From assembly GCF_014199295.1 (NCBI RefSeq), contig NZ_JACIJH010000007.1:124001-188000 (forward strand): DNA of 64,000 nucleotides, given 5' to 3'. Positions 53,108-62,523 of the stretch are shown here, one piece after another. Below the pieces are notes generated by a model. It worked only from the letters and a program-made list of their open reading frames with translations. It made no database searches and was not told the origin of the DNA. Positions within the stretch are counted from its first letter, which is position 1. Every line of letters starts with the position of its first letter. The translations under genes and the position numbers were made by a program. Source of the stretch: Sphingopyxis panaciterrulae (GTDB lineage Bacteria; Pseudomonadota; Alphaproteobacteria; Sphingomonadales; Sphingomonadaceae).

Positions 53108-55111
53108 ATGTCCGAGATGATCCGCGTCACCCTTCCCGATGGCTCTGCCCGAGAAGTCGCGCGCGGCACTACCCCGGCGCAGATTGCGGCGGATATCGGT
53201 CCCGGCCTCGCCAAGGCGGCGCTCGCCGCGAAGGTCGACGGCGAGGTGCGCGACATCCTGCGCCCGCTCGACGCCGACACGAACCTCGCGCTCATCACCA
53301 GCCGTGACGAGGCCGACGCGCTCGAACTCGTCCGCCACGACTATGCGCATATCCTCGCCGAAGCGGTGCAGGCGCTGTGGCCGGGAACGCAGATCACCTT
53401 CGGTCCCGCGACCGAGGACGGTTTCTATTATGACGTGAAGGCGCCCGAGAGCCGCGATCCCTTCTCGATGGACGACCTGCCCGCGATCGAGGAGAAGATG
53501 CGCGAGATCATCCGCGCCGACAAGCCGCTCCGCCGCGAGGTGTGGAGCCGCGACGCGCTGATCGCCAAATGGGAAAAGGACGGCGAGGTCTTCAAGGCCG
53601 AATGGGCGAAGGAACTGCCCGAGGGCGAGGACCTCACCGTCTATTGGTCGGGTGACGACTGGCTCGACATGTGCCGCGGCCCGCACCTCGCGAGCACGGG
53701 CAAGGTCGATCCCCAGGCGTTCAAGCTGATGCGCGTCGCGGGCGCCTATTGGCGCGGCGACCAGAAGAACGCACAGCTCACGCGCATCTACGGCACCGGC
53801 TGGCTCAACAAGAAGCAGCTCGACGCGCATCTCCACAAACTGGAGGAGGCTGCGAAGCGCGACCATCGCAGGCTCGGGCGCGAGATGGACCTGTTCCACC
53901 TGCAGGAAGAGGCGCACGGCAGCGTCTTCTGGCACCCGCACGGCTATATCGTCTGGCGCGAGCTCGAAGCCTATATGCGCCGCGCGATCGACGGCGCGGG
54001 CTACAAGGAGGTCAAGACCCCGCAGGTGATGGACGCGCGCCAGTGGGAGCAGTCGGGTCACTGGGGCAAATATCGCGAGAATATGTTCGTCATCCCCGAC
54101 GAGATTCCGAACACCGAGGACGAAGGCCCGCTCGTCTCCGACGCCGCCGAATGGATGGCGCTCAAGCCGATGAACTGCCCCGCGCACGTCCTGATCTTCC
54201 GTCAGGGGATCAAGTCGTACCGCGACCTGCCGCTGCGCATCTACGAGAATGGCTGCTGTCATCGCAATGAACCCCACGGCGCCCTCCACGGCCTGATGCG
54301 CGTGCGCCAGTTCACGCAGGACGACGCGCACATCTTCTGCCGCGAGGATCAGATCATCGACGAGGTGCAGGATTTCTGCGCGCTCGCCGACCGCATCTAC
54401 AAGGATTTCGGCTTTTCCTACGCGATCAAGCTGGCGCTGCGCCCCGACCAGCGCTTCGGCAGCGATGCGGTGTGGGACATGGCCGAGGCCGAACTGCGCG
54501 ACGCGGTCGTCCGCGCGGGGCTGGCGACCGACGATTATGGCTGGGAGGAGTTGTCGGGCGAAGGCGCCTTCTATGCGCCCAAGCTCGAATGGCATCTGAC
54601 CGACGCGATCGGGCGGACGTGGCAGGTCGGCACGATCCAGTCGGACCGCGTCCTGCCCGAGCGCCTCGACGCGAGCTATATTGCCGAGGACGGCGAGCGC
54701 CACCGCCCGATCATGCTGCACCGCGCGATCTTCGGCAGCTACGAACGCTTCATCGGCATCCTGATCGAACATTATGCCGGCCGCTTTCCGACCTGGCTCG
54801 CGCCGGTGCAGGCGGTGGTCGCGACGATCGTGTCCGACGCCGACGATTATGCGATCGACGCCGCGGCGCAGCTTCAGGCGGCCGGCATTCGGGTAGAGAG
54901 CGACCTGCGCAACGAGAAGATCAACTATAAGGTGCGCGAGCACAGCCTCGCCAAGGTCCCCTACCTGCTCGTCGTCGGCAAGCGCGAGGCGGAGGAAGGC
55001 ACGGTCGCGGTCCGCACCCTCGGCCAGGACGGCCAGCGCATCATGCCGCTTGCCGAGGCGATCGCGATGCTGACAGCCGAGGCGACGCCGCCGGACCTGC
55101 GGGCGGCTTGA
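53108..55111 (+). CDS. thrS: Threonyl-tRNA synthetase
   Basis: This 667-residue class II synthetase charges tRNA-Thr. It has an N-terminal TGS/editing region ([37 protein letters not shown]), motif 1 ([17 protein letters not shown]), [10 protein letters not shown], motif 2 ([20 protein letters not shown]) and motif 3 ([19 protein letters not shown]). Zn ligands Cys/His/His are present in MNCPAH and the later His residues. It heads an operon with a TauE/SafE gene, joined by a TTGA overlap. Confidence 0.97.
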   Translation: MSEMIRVTLPDGSAREVARGTTPAQIAADIGPGLAKAALAAKVDGEVRDILRPLDADTNLALITSRDEADALELVRHDYAHILAEAVQALWPGTQITFGPATEDGFYYDVKAPESRDPFSMDDLPAIEEKMREIIRADKPLRREVWSRDALIAKWEKDGEVFKAEWAKELPEGEDLTVYWSGDDWLDMCRGPHLASTGKVDPQAFKLMRVAGAYWRGDQKNAQLTRIYGTGWLNKKQLDAHLHKLEEAAKRDHRRLGREMDLFHLQEEAHGSVFWHPHGYIVWRELEAYMRRAIDGAGYKEVKTPQVMDARQWEQSGHWGKYRENMFVIPDEIPNTEDEGPLVSDAAEWMALKPMNCPAHVLIFRQGIKSYRDLPLRIYENGCCHRNEPHGALHGLMRVRQFTQDDAHIFCREDQIIDEVQDFCALADRIYKDFGFSYAIKLALRPDQRFGSDAVWDMAEAELRDAVVRAGLATDDYGWEELSGEGAFYAPKLEWHLTDAIGRTWQVGTIQSDRVLPERLDASYIAEDGERHRPIMLHRAIFGSYERFIGILIEHYAGRFPTWLAPVQAVVATIVSDADDYAIDAAAQLQAAGIRVESDLRNEKINYKVREHSLAKVPYLLVVGKREAEEGTVAVRTLGQDGQRIMPLAEAIAMLTAEATPPDLRAA

Positions 55112-55869
55112 CCGCCCTGCACCCGATCCTCGGCTTCGCGCCGCTGACGCTGGCGGGCGCGGCGGCGATGACATTCGGCGCCGCTTATGTGCGCGGGCTG
55201 ACCGGCTTCGGCATGGCGATCATCCTCGTGCCGCTGCTCGGGCTGATCATTCCGCCCGCGCAGGCGGTGGTGCTCGGCATCCTGCTGCAACTGCTGATCG
55301 GGCCGGTGGGGCTCGGGCTGATCCACGCCGACGCCGACCGCGCGACGGCACTGCCCATCGGGCTGATCGCGATGGCGACGACGCCGATCGGCATGGCGGT
55401 GCTGGGCGTGACGCGGCCCGACGTCGCGCGGCTGCTCATTACTGCGGTCGCGGTGGGCGCCTTCGTCGCGGTGCTGCTGCCCAAGCAGCCGGAAGGGCAT
55501 CGGCCGGGCCGCGGCGCGGTGATCGGCACCGGAGTCGCATCGGGCCTGTTGACCGGTTTCGCGGCGATGCCGGGGCCGCCGGTCGTGCCCTTCTATCTGC
55601 GCCGCCGGCTCGAGCCCCGCGTCGCGCGCGCCTCGATGCTGCTGATCTTCTTCCTGACCGCGATCGCCGGGACGGCCGCGGCGCTGTGGGTCGGCATCGC
55701 GACGAAGCGGCTCGCGCTGCTCGCGTTGCTGCTCTTCGCGCCGATGTGGCTCGGCAACCGCTTCGGCGGCCGCCATTTCGGCCGCGTGCCGCCGCATGTG
55801 TGGCAGGCGATGGTCGCGGTCGTGCTGGGCGTCGCGGCGATCTCGGCGGTGGTGCGACTGCTGAACTGA
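55108..55869 (+). CDS. TauE/SafE (TSUP)-family membrane transporter
   Basis: This 253-residue protein has seven to eight hydrophobic helices and the repeated [20 protein letters not shown] / [20 protein letters not shown] segments of the TSUP family, which move sulfite, sulfonates or organic acids. The TTG start overlaps the thrS stop; an ATG at 55168 is possible. The substrate is unknown. Confidence 0.85.
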   Translation: MTALHPILGFAPLTLAGAAAMTFGAAYVRGLTGFGMAIILVPLLGLIIPPAQAVVLGILLQLLIGPVGLGLIHADADRATALPIGLIAMATTPIGMAVLGVTRPDVARLLITAVAVGAFVAVLLPKQPEGHRPGRGAVIGTGVASGLLTGFAAMPGPPVVPFYLRRRLEPRVARASMLLIFFLTAIAGTAAALWVGIATKRLALLALLLFAPMWLGNRFGGRHFGRVPPHVWQAMVAVVLGVAAISAVVRLLN

Positions 55870-55872
55870 ACG

Positions 55873-56352
55873 TCAGCCGCCAGCGAGGTGCGCCAGCGCG
55901 GCGCCGTCGACGCGCATCACCGTCCATTCGTCCATCATGCGTGCGCCGAGTCCCTTGTAGAATCCGATCGACGGCGCGTTCCAGTCGAGCACCGACCATT
56001 CGAGCCGCGCGCAGTCGCGTGCCGCGCACAGCTTCGCGAGATGGGCGAGCAGCGCCTTGCCGAGCCCCGACCCGCGCGCCTCGGGGCGGACGAACAGATC
56101 CTCCAGATAGAGGCCGGGCTTGCCCTCGAAGGTCGAGAAATTGTGGAAGAACAGCGCGAAACCCTGCGGCATCCCATCGATCTCGCCGATGATCACCTCG
56201 GCATAGGGGCGCGGCCCGAACAGCTTGTCGCCGAGCGTGGCTTCGTCGAAGCGGACTGCGTGCGCGAGCTTTTCATAATCGGCGAGGTCGCGGATGAACT
56301 GCGCGATCAGCGGCAGGTCGGCGGGGGCGGCGGAGCGGATGGAGAGCGTCAT
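55873..56352 (-). CDS. GNAT acetyltransferase, spermidine/diamine type
   Basis: This 159-residue protein resembles SSAT/diamine acetyltransferases: ALFFHNFSTFEGKPGLYLED, LFVRPEARGSGLGKALLAHL (acetyl-CoA loop) and EWSVLDWNAPSIGFYKGLGA. It probably acetylates a polyamine or similar amine. It is convergent with the TauE/SafE gene. Confidence 0.87.
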   Translation of the reverse strand: MTLSIRSAAPADLPLIAQFIRDLADYEKLAHAVRFDEATLGDKLFGPRPYAEVIIGEIDGMPQGFALFFHNFSTFEGKPGLYLEDLFVRPEARGSGLGKALLAHLAKLCAARDCARLEWSVLDWNAPSIGFYKGLGARMMDEWTVMRVDGAALAHLAGG

Positions 56353-56383
56353 GGACGCCCTGTGTCGATGGGAGGTGCGGCTG

Positions 56384-56800
56384 TCAAATCCGCTTTCGCG
56401 CGAACAAGATCGCGAGTGCGGCGATGACGAGCGCCGGCTGGCCGATCACCGCGGGCGCATCGGCCCAGAAGGTCGCGGGGCCGCAAATGCCCGCCGCGAC
56501 CTCATAGATGTGGAGCAGGCCGTGCAGGGTCAGCCACAGCCCGCCGACGACTGCGGCGCGCCAGTGACGGATCGGGTTCGCGGCGGCATAGAGCAGGATC
56601 AGCCCCGATCCCAGATAGGCAAGCCCGATGTCGCGGATGAAATGCGCGTTGGGCGGCCCGGTCGTGACGACGGTCGGCACGAAGACATACCAGTCGAGCG
56701 GCTTCGCCAGCATGAAGGCCCCATTGGCGATGCAGGTGACCGCGGCTATCAGCAGCAGGAACTGGGCGAGGCGGTCGAGGGTGGCGAATCTCGCGGGCAT
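56384..56800 (-). CDS. Small four-helix membrane protein
   Basis: This 138-residue hydrophobic protein (FLLLIAAVTCIANGAFML, ... AYLGSGLILLYAAANPI, AAVVGGLWLTLHGLLHIYEV, PALVIAALAILFA) has no recognised function. The start at 56800 has GGAGGAG eight bases upstream. It lies between ispG and the GNAT gene on the same strand. Confidence 0.78.
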   Translation of the reverse strand: MPARFATLDRLAQFLLLIAAVTCIANGAFMLAKPLDWYVFVPTVVTTGPPNAHFIRDIGLAYLGSGLILLYAAANPIRHWRAAVVGGLWLTLHGLLHIYEVAAGICGPATFWADAPAVIGQPALVIAALAILFARKRI

Positions 56801-56866
56801 GGCGCAGGCTCCTCCAGCCATGAAAGGAGAGGATGCTACGCCGTGCTGACAATGTTGTGAATGGCC

Positions 56867-58018
56867 TTACGCCGCCTTGCCGTGCAGCCTGTCCATGCTC
56901 ACCGCGCTCCCCGCCTCGATCTCGGCCGCCTTGGCCTCGACCAGCGCGACGATGTGCGCGATCATGTCGGCGTCCTCGACATGGTGGTCGGTGACGCCCG
57001 ACAGATAGACCATATGCTTGCCGTTGCCGCCGCCGGTGATGCCGATGTCGGTTTCGCGCGCCTCGCCGGGGCCGTTGACGACGCAGCCGAGGACCGAGAG
57101 CGACATCGGGGTCTTGATATGCTGGAGCGCATCCTCGAGCCGCTGCACGGTGCGGATGACGTCGAAACCCTGCCGCGCGCAGCTCGGGCACGACACGACG
57201 CGGACGCCGCGGGTCCTGAGGCCGAGCGATTTCAATATCTCGTAGCCGACGCGCACCTCTTCCTCGGGCTCGGCCGACAGGCTGACGCGGATCGTGTCGC
57301 CGATCCCGGCCCACAGCAGATTGCCGATGCCGAGCGCCGACTTGACCGTGCCGCCGATCAGCCCCCCCGCCTCGGTGATCCCCAGGTGCAGCGGGCAGTC
57401 GACCGCCTCGGCGAGCTGCATGTAGGAGGCGACCGCGAGGAAGACGTCGCTCGCCTTCACCGCGACCTTATATTCGTGGAAATCATGATCCTGCAGCAGC
57501 TTGATATGGTCGAGCGCGCTTTCGACCAGCGCCTCGGGGCAGGGCTCGCCATATTTTTCGAGCAGATGCTTCTCGAGCGACCCCGCGTTGACCCCGATGC
57601 GGATCGCGCAGCCGTTCGCCTTCGCCGCGCGCACGACCTCGCCGACGCGCTCCGACGATCCGATGTTGCCGGGGTTGATGCGCAGGCAGGCGGCGCTGGC
57701 GTCGGCAGCTTCGAGGGCGCGCTTGTAGTGGAAATGGATGTCGGCGACGATCGGAATGCGCGCCGCGCGCACGATCTGACCCAGCGCCGCGGTCGAGTCG
57801 GTGTCGGGGCAGGACACGCGGATCAGGTCGGCGCCCGCCTCCTCGCAGCGGCGAATCTGGTCGATCGTCGCCACCGCGTCGCTGGTCGGCGTGTTGGTCA
57901 TCGTCTGCACCGTGATCGGCGCGCCGCCGCCGACGGGGACGCTGCCCACCATGATCTGGCGGGATTCGCGCCGCGCAATGTCGCGCCAGGGGCGCAGGCC
58001 GGGATTGTGATCGCTCAT
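56867..58018 (-). CDS. ispG: (E)-4-hydroxy-3-methylbut-2-enyl-diphosphate synthase
   Basis: This 383-residue 4Fe-4S enzyme of the MEP isoprenoid pathway has an N-terminal TIM-barrel ([27 protein letters not shown]) and a C-terminal iron-sulfur domain with [14 protein letters not shown] and [20 protein letters not shown], which carry the cluster cysteines. The ATG at 58018 is used; an in-frame TTG lies four codons upstream. Confidence 0.96.
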   Translation of the reverse strand: MSDHNPGLRPWRDIARRESRQIMVGSVPVGGGAPITVQTMTNTPTSDAVATIDQIRRCEEAGADLIRVSCPDTDSTAALGQIVRAARIPIVADIHFHYKRALEAADASAACLRINPGNIGSSERVGEVVRAAKANGCAIRIGVNAGSLEKHLLEKYGEPCPEALVESALDHIKLLQDHDFHEYKVAVKASDVFLAVASYMQLAEAVDCPLHLGITEAGGLIGGTVKSALGIGNLLWAGIGDTIRVSLSAEPEEEVRVGYEILKSLGLRTRGVRVVSCPSCARQGFDVIRTVQRLEDALQHIKTPMSLSVLGCVVNGPGEARETDIGITGGGNGKHMVYLSGVTDHHVEDADMIAHIVALVEAKAAEIEAGSAVSMDRLHGKAA

Positions 58019-58130
58019 GATGCGTGCCAAATGGTGGAGAAAGCCGCTCTTTAGACGTCCGGCCGCCGCTTGGCAAAGGGCAAGCGGATGGCGGACGCTG
58101 CTCCTGCTATTTCAAGATGGAGACTCTCCG

Positions 58131-58877
58131 ATGACGATCCCGGCCAAGGCGTGTTTCGGCGCGCTGCTCGCCCTGTCCGTCCTGCCCGCGGCCGCGCAGG
58201 CGCAGGCCATCCCCAGCGGGCCGCTGACGGTGTCGGGCGGGGTCAGTGTCGTCTCCGACTATCGCTTTCGCGGCCTGTCGCGCTCAGACGGCAAGGTCGA
58301 GGTTCAGTCGACGATCAGCGTCGATCACGACAGCGGCCTCTATGCGGGCGTGTGGGGATCGGGCCTGCCCGATACGCCGCGCTATGGCCAGTATGAGCTC
58401 GACCTGTTCGCCGGCTATGCGACCGAGGTCGCGCCCGGCACATCGCTCGACGTCGGCGCTACCTATTATGTCTATCCCGGCCATCGCGACGGGGCGGGGG
58501 CGAGCGATTATGTCGAGCTGTCGGGGCGGCTGTCGCACGACCTGGGGCCGCTGTCGGCGACCGCGACGCTCGCCTACGCGCCCGACCAGAAGGCGCTCGG
58601 CCGCGACGACAATCTTTATCTGAACCTTGGGCTTTCCTCGGGCATTCCGAACACGCCGGTGACGCTGTCGGCGAACCTCGGCTACACCGACGGTGCGCTC
58701 GGCGCGCTCGCGGGGGACCGCAACTATCTCGACTGGTCGCTGGGCGCGAGCGTCGTGAACGGCCCGGTGACGCTCTCGGCGCGCTATGTCGATACCGATA
58801 TCCGCAAGACGGGGGTGAAGGCGCTGGACCGGCTCTATGACCCGACACTCGTCTTCAGCATCGGCCTGTCTTTCTGA
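58131..58877 (+). CDS. TorF-family putative outer-membrane porin (copy 1)
   Basis: This 248-residue exported beta-barrel has a signal peptide ending in AAAQAQA and alternating barrel strands from VSGGVSVVSDYRFRGLSRSD to TLVFSIGLSF. The opening 'SDYRFRG' and the aromatic C-terminus are hallmarks of this family. A second copy follows 220 bases later. Confidence 0.9.
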   Translation: MTIPAKACFGALLALSVLPAAAQAQAIPSGPLTVSGGVSVVSDYRFRGLSRSDGKVEVQSTISVDHDSGLYAGVWGSGLPDTPRYGQYELDLFAGYATEVAPGTSLDVGATYYVYPGHRDGAGASDYVELSGRLSHDLGPLSATATLAYAPDQKALGRDDNLYLNLGLSSGIPNTPVTLSANLGYTDGALGALAGDRNYLDWSLGASVVNGPVTLSARYVDTDIRKTGVKALDRLYDPTLVFSIGLSF

Positions 58878-58927
58878 TAGAGCGCGAAATAATCAGTCTC
58901 TTGAGATGAATATTTCATAATGAAATT

Positions 58928-58943
58928 GTTGCAATTTTGCAAC
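58928..58943. promoter_or_regulatory. Palindrome upstream of the second TorF-like porin
   Basis: GTTGCAA-TT-TTGCAAC is a perfect 7-2-7 inverted repeat in an AT-rich stretch between the two porin genes. It may be an operator for the downstream porin. Confidence 0.4.
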
Positions 58944-59097
58944 ATGGCCCATTTTTTAGGCAGAAACGCGATTTTCTGATTGTGCGCCGCAGCAGTTTCG
59001 CCAAAAGAAAGACCGTCTGAAAGGACTGGTCCGCGACAGAGGCCGGCCGTCAGGCAGCAGGCAGGGACGATCCACATCCAGCAAGGATCTGTCCATC

Positions 59098-59826
59098 ATG
59101 AAGACTCTTTCCCGCGCGTGCCTCGGCATGCTTCTCGCCGCCGCGGCGCTTCCCACGGCGGCCCATGCCCAGAACGAAGACAGCGACGGCATCACCGTTT
59201 CGGGCAGCGCCACCGTCGTCAGCGACTATCGCTTTCGCGGTTTCAGCCAGTCGAACGAGGAAGCCGCGATCCAGGGCGGCATCACCGTCAGCCACGACAG
59301 CGGCCTCTATCTCGGCACCTGGGGTTCGAGCATCGGCTTCGCCAATGGGACGGAGATCGACGTCTTCGGCGGCTATGCCAGGGAAATCGCTCCCGGCCTG
59401 ACGGCCGACGTCGGTGCGACGCTCTACCTCTATCCGGGCACGGCCAACAGCTCGGTGATCGAACCCTATTTCGCGGTGTCGGGCGACCTCGGCCCGGCGT
59501 CGGTCAAGACCGGCATCGCCTGGGCGCCGGGCGGACAGGACTCCCTGGGCGACGCCAGCGGGGTCTATCTCTACACCGATGCCGGCATCGCCGTTCCCAA
59601 CACGCCCTTCACACTGAAGGGCCATGTCGGCTTCGCGAAGAGCGGCAGCTTCCTCGGCGGCGCCGACGGTGACGTCGTCGATTATTCGGTGGGCGTCGAG
59701 GCGAGCTGGAAGATGCTGACCCTCGGTGTTTCCTACGTCAACACCGATGCGCCCAAATTCGGCGGCTACAAGGAAAGCGTCGGCGCCGACGGCGCGGTGC
59801 TCTTCACGCTCGGCGCCGCATTCTGA
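59098..59826 (+). CDS. TorF-family putative outer-membrane porin (copy 2)
   Basis: This 242-residue paralogue of the preceding porin has a signal peptide ending in AAHAQ, VVSDYRFRGFSQSNEEAAIQ near the start and VLFTLGAAF at the end. Tandem arrangement suggests differential regulation; only this copy has the GTTGCAA palindrome upstream. Confidence 0.9.
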   Translation: MKTLSRACLGMLLAAAALPTAAHAQNEDSDGITVSGSATVVSDYRFRGFSQSNEEAAIQGGITVSHDSGLYLGTWGSSIGFANGTEIDVFGGYAREIAPGLTADVGATLYLYPGTANSSVIEPYFAVSGDLGPASVKTGIAWAPGGQDSLGDASGVYLYTDAGIAVPNTPFTLKGHVGFAKSGSFLGGADGDVVDYSVGVEASWKMLTLGVSYVNTDAPKFGGYKESVGADGAVLFTLGAAF

Positions 59827-59914
59827 CGGAGGACCGGGGCGGCCTTGGAGGGAGGCCGCCCCCTTCCTGTTGGCGATTGGCTGGTCTCGGGTGAAACCCT
59901 GCTCTATCCTGCTG

Positions 59915-60017
59915 CGTCATGCTGAACTTGTTTCAGCATCCATGGCCTGTTCTCTCGGCCAGCGCTGCGCATCATTCGAGTGCAGGCCATGGACCCTGAA
60001 ACCAGTTCAGGGTGACG
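59915..60017. repeat. Intergenic inverted repeat with AAC/TTG core
   Basis: The left arm CGTCATGCTGAACTTGTTTC...CCATGGCCTG (59915-59949) is imperfectly inverted at 59983-60017. It lies between the second porin and the alpha-hydroxy-acid oxidase and may act as a bidirectional terminator. Confidence 0.8.
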
Positions 60018-60029
60018 AGATAGAGGGAA

Positions 60030-61178
60030 TTATCGCCAGCGCAGATTGTCGCGCCCCAGATCGGCGAGGCTCTTCGCGCCCATCAGCTTCATCCCGCGTT
60101 CGATCTCGGCGCGCAGCAGGCGGACCGCGCGATCGACCCCCGCTTCGCCTGCTGCGGCGAGCGCGTAGAGATAGAGGCGCCCACCCGAACAGGCCTTGAC
60201 GCCGACCGACAGCGCTTTCAGCACATGGGTGCCGCGGGTGATGCCGCCGTCGCAGATGACCTCCACTCTGTCGCCGACCGCGTCGACGATGTCGGCCAGC
60301 GCGTCGAAGGGCGACAGGCTGCCGTCGAGCTGGCGCCCACCATGGTTCGACACCATGATCGCGGTGGCGCCGATATCGGCGGCGCGCTTCGCATCCTCGA
60401 CCGCGACGATCCCTTTCAGGCAGAAGGGGCCGTCCCATTGCTTGCGGATCGCCTCGGCGCGTTTCCAGTCGAGGCTTTGATCGAGCATCGTCGTGAAATA
60501 ATCGGCGACCGACTTCGGCACGCTCGACCCCTCCGACACATGGGTCGCCAGATTGGGCAGGCTGAACTTTTCGCGCAGCACATAGTTGAGCCCCCAGCCG
60601 GGCTTGATCGCATAGCTCAGCATGTTGCGCGGCGTGAAGCGCGGCGGCGAGGTGAAACCCGATCGCAGGCAACGCTCGCGATTGCCGCCGACGATCGTGT
60701 CGACGGTCAGCGCGACCGCATCGAATTTCGCGTCGCGCGCCGCGTCGAGCATCGCGCGGTTCAGCCCCTCGTCGTGATGGACATAGAGCTGGAACAGCTT
60801 GGGCGCATCGGTCAGCGCCCCCGCCTCGGCGAGACTGACCGTCGCGAGGCTGGAGATGCCGGCGACGGTTCCGGCCTTCGCCGCCGCGCGCAGCACCGCG
60901 CGCTCGCCCTGCCAGTGGAACAATCGCTGGAGCGCGGTGGGCGACAGGAACAGCGGCATCGCCACCTCGCGCCCGAACAGCGTCGTGCGCATGTCGACGC
61001 TTTCCATTCCGGCCAAGACGCGCGGGATCAGGTCGCAACTGTCGAAGGCGTCGCGGTTGCGTCGCCGCGTGACCTCGTCGTCGGCGGCGCCGTCGATATA
61101 GTCGAACACCGGCCACGGCAGCCGCCGCTTCGCCAGCGCGCGGAAATCGTCGATATTGTGGCAGTCGGTGAGTTTCAT
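60030..61178 (-). CDS. FMN-dependent alpha-hydroxy-acid oxidase/dehydrogenase
   Basis: This 382-residue TIM-barrel flavoenzyme of the LldD/glycolate-oxidase family has WPVFDYIDGAADDEVTRRRN, FLSPTALQRLFHWQGE, ALTVDT and VSNHGGRQLDGSLSPFDALA with the catalytic His. It oxidises a 2-hydroxy acid to a keto acid. The start at 61178 (MKLTDCHNIDDF) was chosen; the longer frame runs through an intergenic repeat. Confidence 0.93.
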   Translation of the reverse strand: MKLTDCHNIDDFRALAKRRLPWPVFDYIDGAADDEVTRRRNRDAFDSCDLIPRVLAGMESVDMRTTLFGREVAMPLFLSPTALQRLFHWQGERAVLRAAAKAGTVAGISSLATVSLAEAGALTDAPKLFQLYVHHDEGLNRAMLDAARDAKFDAVALTVDTIVGGNRERCLRSGFTSPPRFTPRNMLSYAIKPGWGLNYVLREKFSLPNLATHVSEGSSVPKSVADYFTTMLDQSLDWKRAEAIRKQWDGPFCLKGIVAVEDAKRAADIGATAIMVSNHGGRQLDGSLSPFDALADIVDAVGDRVEVICDGGITRGTHVLKALSVGVKACSGGRLYLYALAAAGEAGVDRAVRLLRAEIERGMKLMGAKSLADLGRDNLRWR

Positions 61179-61188
61179 TCCTCTAATC

Positions 61189-61270
61189 CCGTTCGTGTCG
61201 AGCGAAGTCGAGACACCCATCGTGATAGCGCCAGACCGATGGGCATCTCGACTTCGCTCGATGCGAACGG
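61189..61270. repeat. Intergenic inverted repeat, GTTCG...TCGAGCGAAGTCGAG family
   Basis: The arm at 61189-61222 (CCGTTCGTGTCGAGCGAAGT...) is inverted at 61237-61270 with a few mismatches and a 14-base loop. It lies 11 bases upstream of the hydroxy-acid oxidase start. Confidence 0.85.
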
Positions 61271-61293
61271 TGAAAAGGTGGAATAGACCATCG

Positions 61294-62523
61294 TCACGCC
61301 GCCCCGTCCACCAGCCGCCCCAGCGCCCAGCGCGGCTCGACCGCGCGCGCCGCATCCTCGACATGCGCCGCGACCCGCGCGCCGATCGCCGGGGCGAGGG
61401 CGAAGGCGCGCCCGGCGGCGCCACCGACCAGCCAGACGCGCGGATGCTTGGGCAGGCGGTCGAGCAGCAGGTCGCCGGTCGCGGTGCGGCAGTCGTGCGC
61501 CGCGGCGCTCGCGACCACCGGCGCCTCGGCGAGCCGCGGCAGGCGGCCGGCCAGCCATTGCCGGACCTCGGCCAGCGCGCGCTCATCGGCGCGGCGGTCG
61601 AAGCTGTCGGGATCGACGCTCGCGTCGGGCACGCTTTTCCACACCCGCACCCCGACCCCCTCGATGTCGGGCAGCAGGTTGAAGCCATAGGCACGGTCGA
61701 CCAGTGCCGGCATCGCGGGCGGGCGGAACTGGGTGTCGCCCTGCCCGGGGCCGAAGTGGAAGATCTGGTGCCGCACCGCCGACAGCCGCTGCGGGGTCAA
61801 TATCTGCGGGAACAGCTCGGTCAGCCACGCGCCGCTCGCATAGACCAGGCTGCGCGCGGTGCCACCGTCGGGAAGCATGTAGAGGTCGCGCCGCTTGTCG
61901 CGCAGCGGCGCGGGCATCACGACATCCTCGGGCGCGATCTGCGCGTCGAGGATGGCTTCCAGCACCCCGCGCCGCCCGGCGAGCATCGCGCCGCCCTTTT
62001 CGGCGACCAGCGCCGCCGCCTCGGGACGCCACGCGATCTGCGTGTAGCGCGGGCGGAGCTGCTCGCCGGTCAGCCGTTCGGCGCTGCGCGCCTCGATCGC
62101 GGCGAGCGCAGTTACCGCCTCACAGGGCGTGAGGATCGGCAGGCTGGCGCTGTCCGACAGCCGCTGCCACGCCTCTCGGCTCTCTTCGACCAGCCCAGCG
62201 TAGAGCGCGTCGCCGCCCTGCACCGGGTCGAGCATCATCGACGGCAGGTTGGACGCCGCGCGCCCGTTCCCCGCGCCATAGGCGTCGAACAGCCGGACGC
62301 TGAGGCCGCGGCGCACCAGATGCCACGCGGTCCAGGCGCCGAGCGCGCCCGCGCCCACGACCGCAACGTCGACCTGTTTCTCGGGCGGCCTCGCGCCCTT
62401 GCGCCGGCGCGAGCGCCGTGGTTCGGGCGGCTCCCTGCGCTTCGGCTCCTTCTTCGCCGCCGCCCCGAGCGCGAGTGCCGCCGGGGTGGCGGCCAGCGCG
62501 GCGAGCAGGCGCCGCCGATTCAT
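61294..62523 (-). CDS. Tat-exported FAD-dependent amine/amino-acid oxidoreductase (DAO type)
   Basis: This 409-residue protein has a twin-arginine-like signal (NRRRLLAALAATPAALALGA), a basic Pro/Arg-rich linker (residues 25-47), the FAD-binding motif VAVVGAGALGAWTAWHLVRR and the DAO-type C-terminus VWLVGGAAGRAFALAPAIGA. It may oxidise a D-amino acid or sarcosine-like amine in the periplasm. Its ATG shares one base with the preceding amidohydrolase stop. Confidence 0.88.
   Translation of the reverse strand: MNRRRLLAALAATPAALALGAAAKKEPKRREPPEPRRSRRRKGARPPEKQVDVAVVGAGALGAWTAWHLVRRGLSVRLFDAYGAGNGRAASNLPSMMLDPVQGGDALYAGLVEESREAWQRLSDSASLPILTPCEAVTALAAIEARSAERLTGEQLRPRYTQIAWRPEAAALVAEKGGAMLAGRRGVLEAILDAQIAPEDVVMPAPLRDKRRDLYMLPDGGTARSLVYASGAWLTELFPQILTPQRLSAVRHQIFHFGPGQGDTQFRPPAMPALVDRAYGFNLLPDIEGVGVRVWKSVPDASVDPDSFDRRADERALAEVRQWLAGRLPRLAEAPVVASAAAHDCRTATGDLLLDRLPKHPRVWLVGGAAGRAFALAPAIGARVAAHVEDAARAVEPRWALGRLVDGAA

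Noticed and set aside
53003-55174. A 723-codon frame antisense to thrS
   Set aside because: Threonyl-tRNA synthetase motifs lie on the other strand over the whole length.
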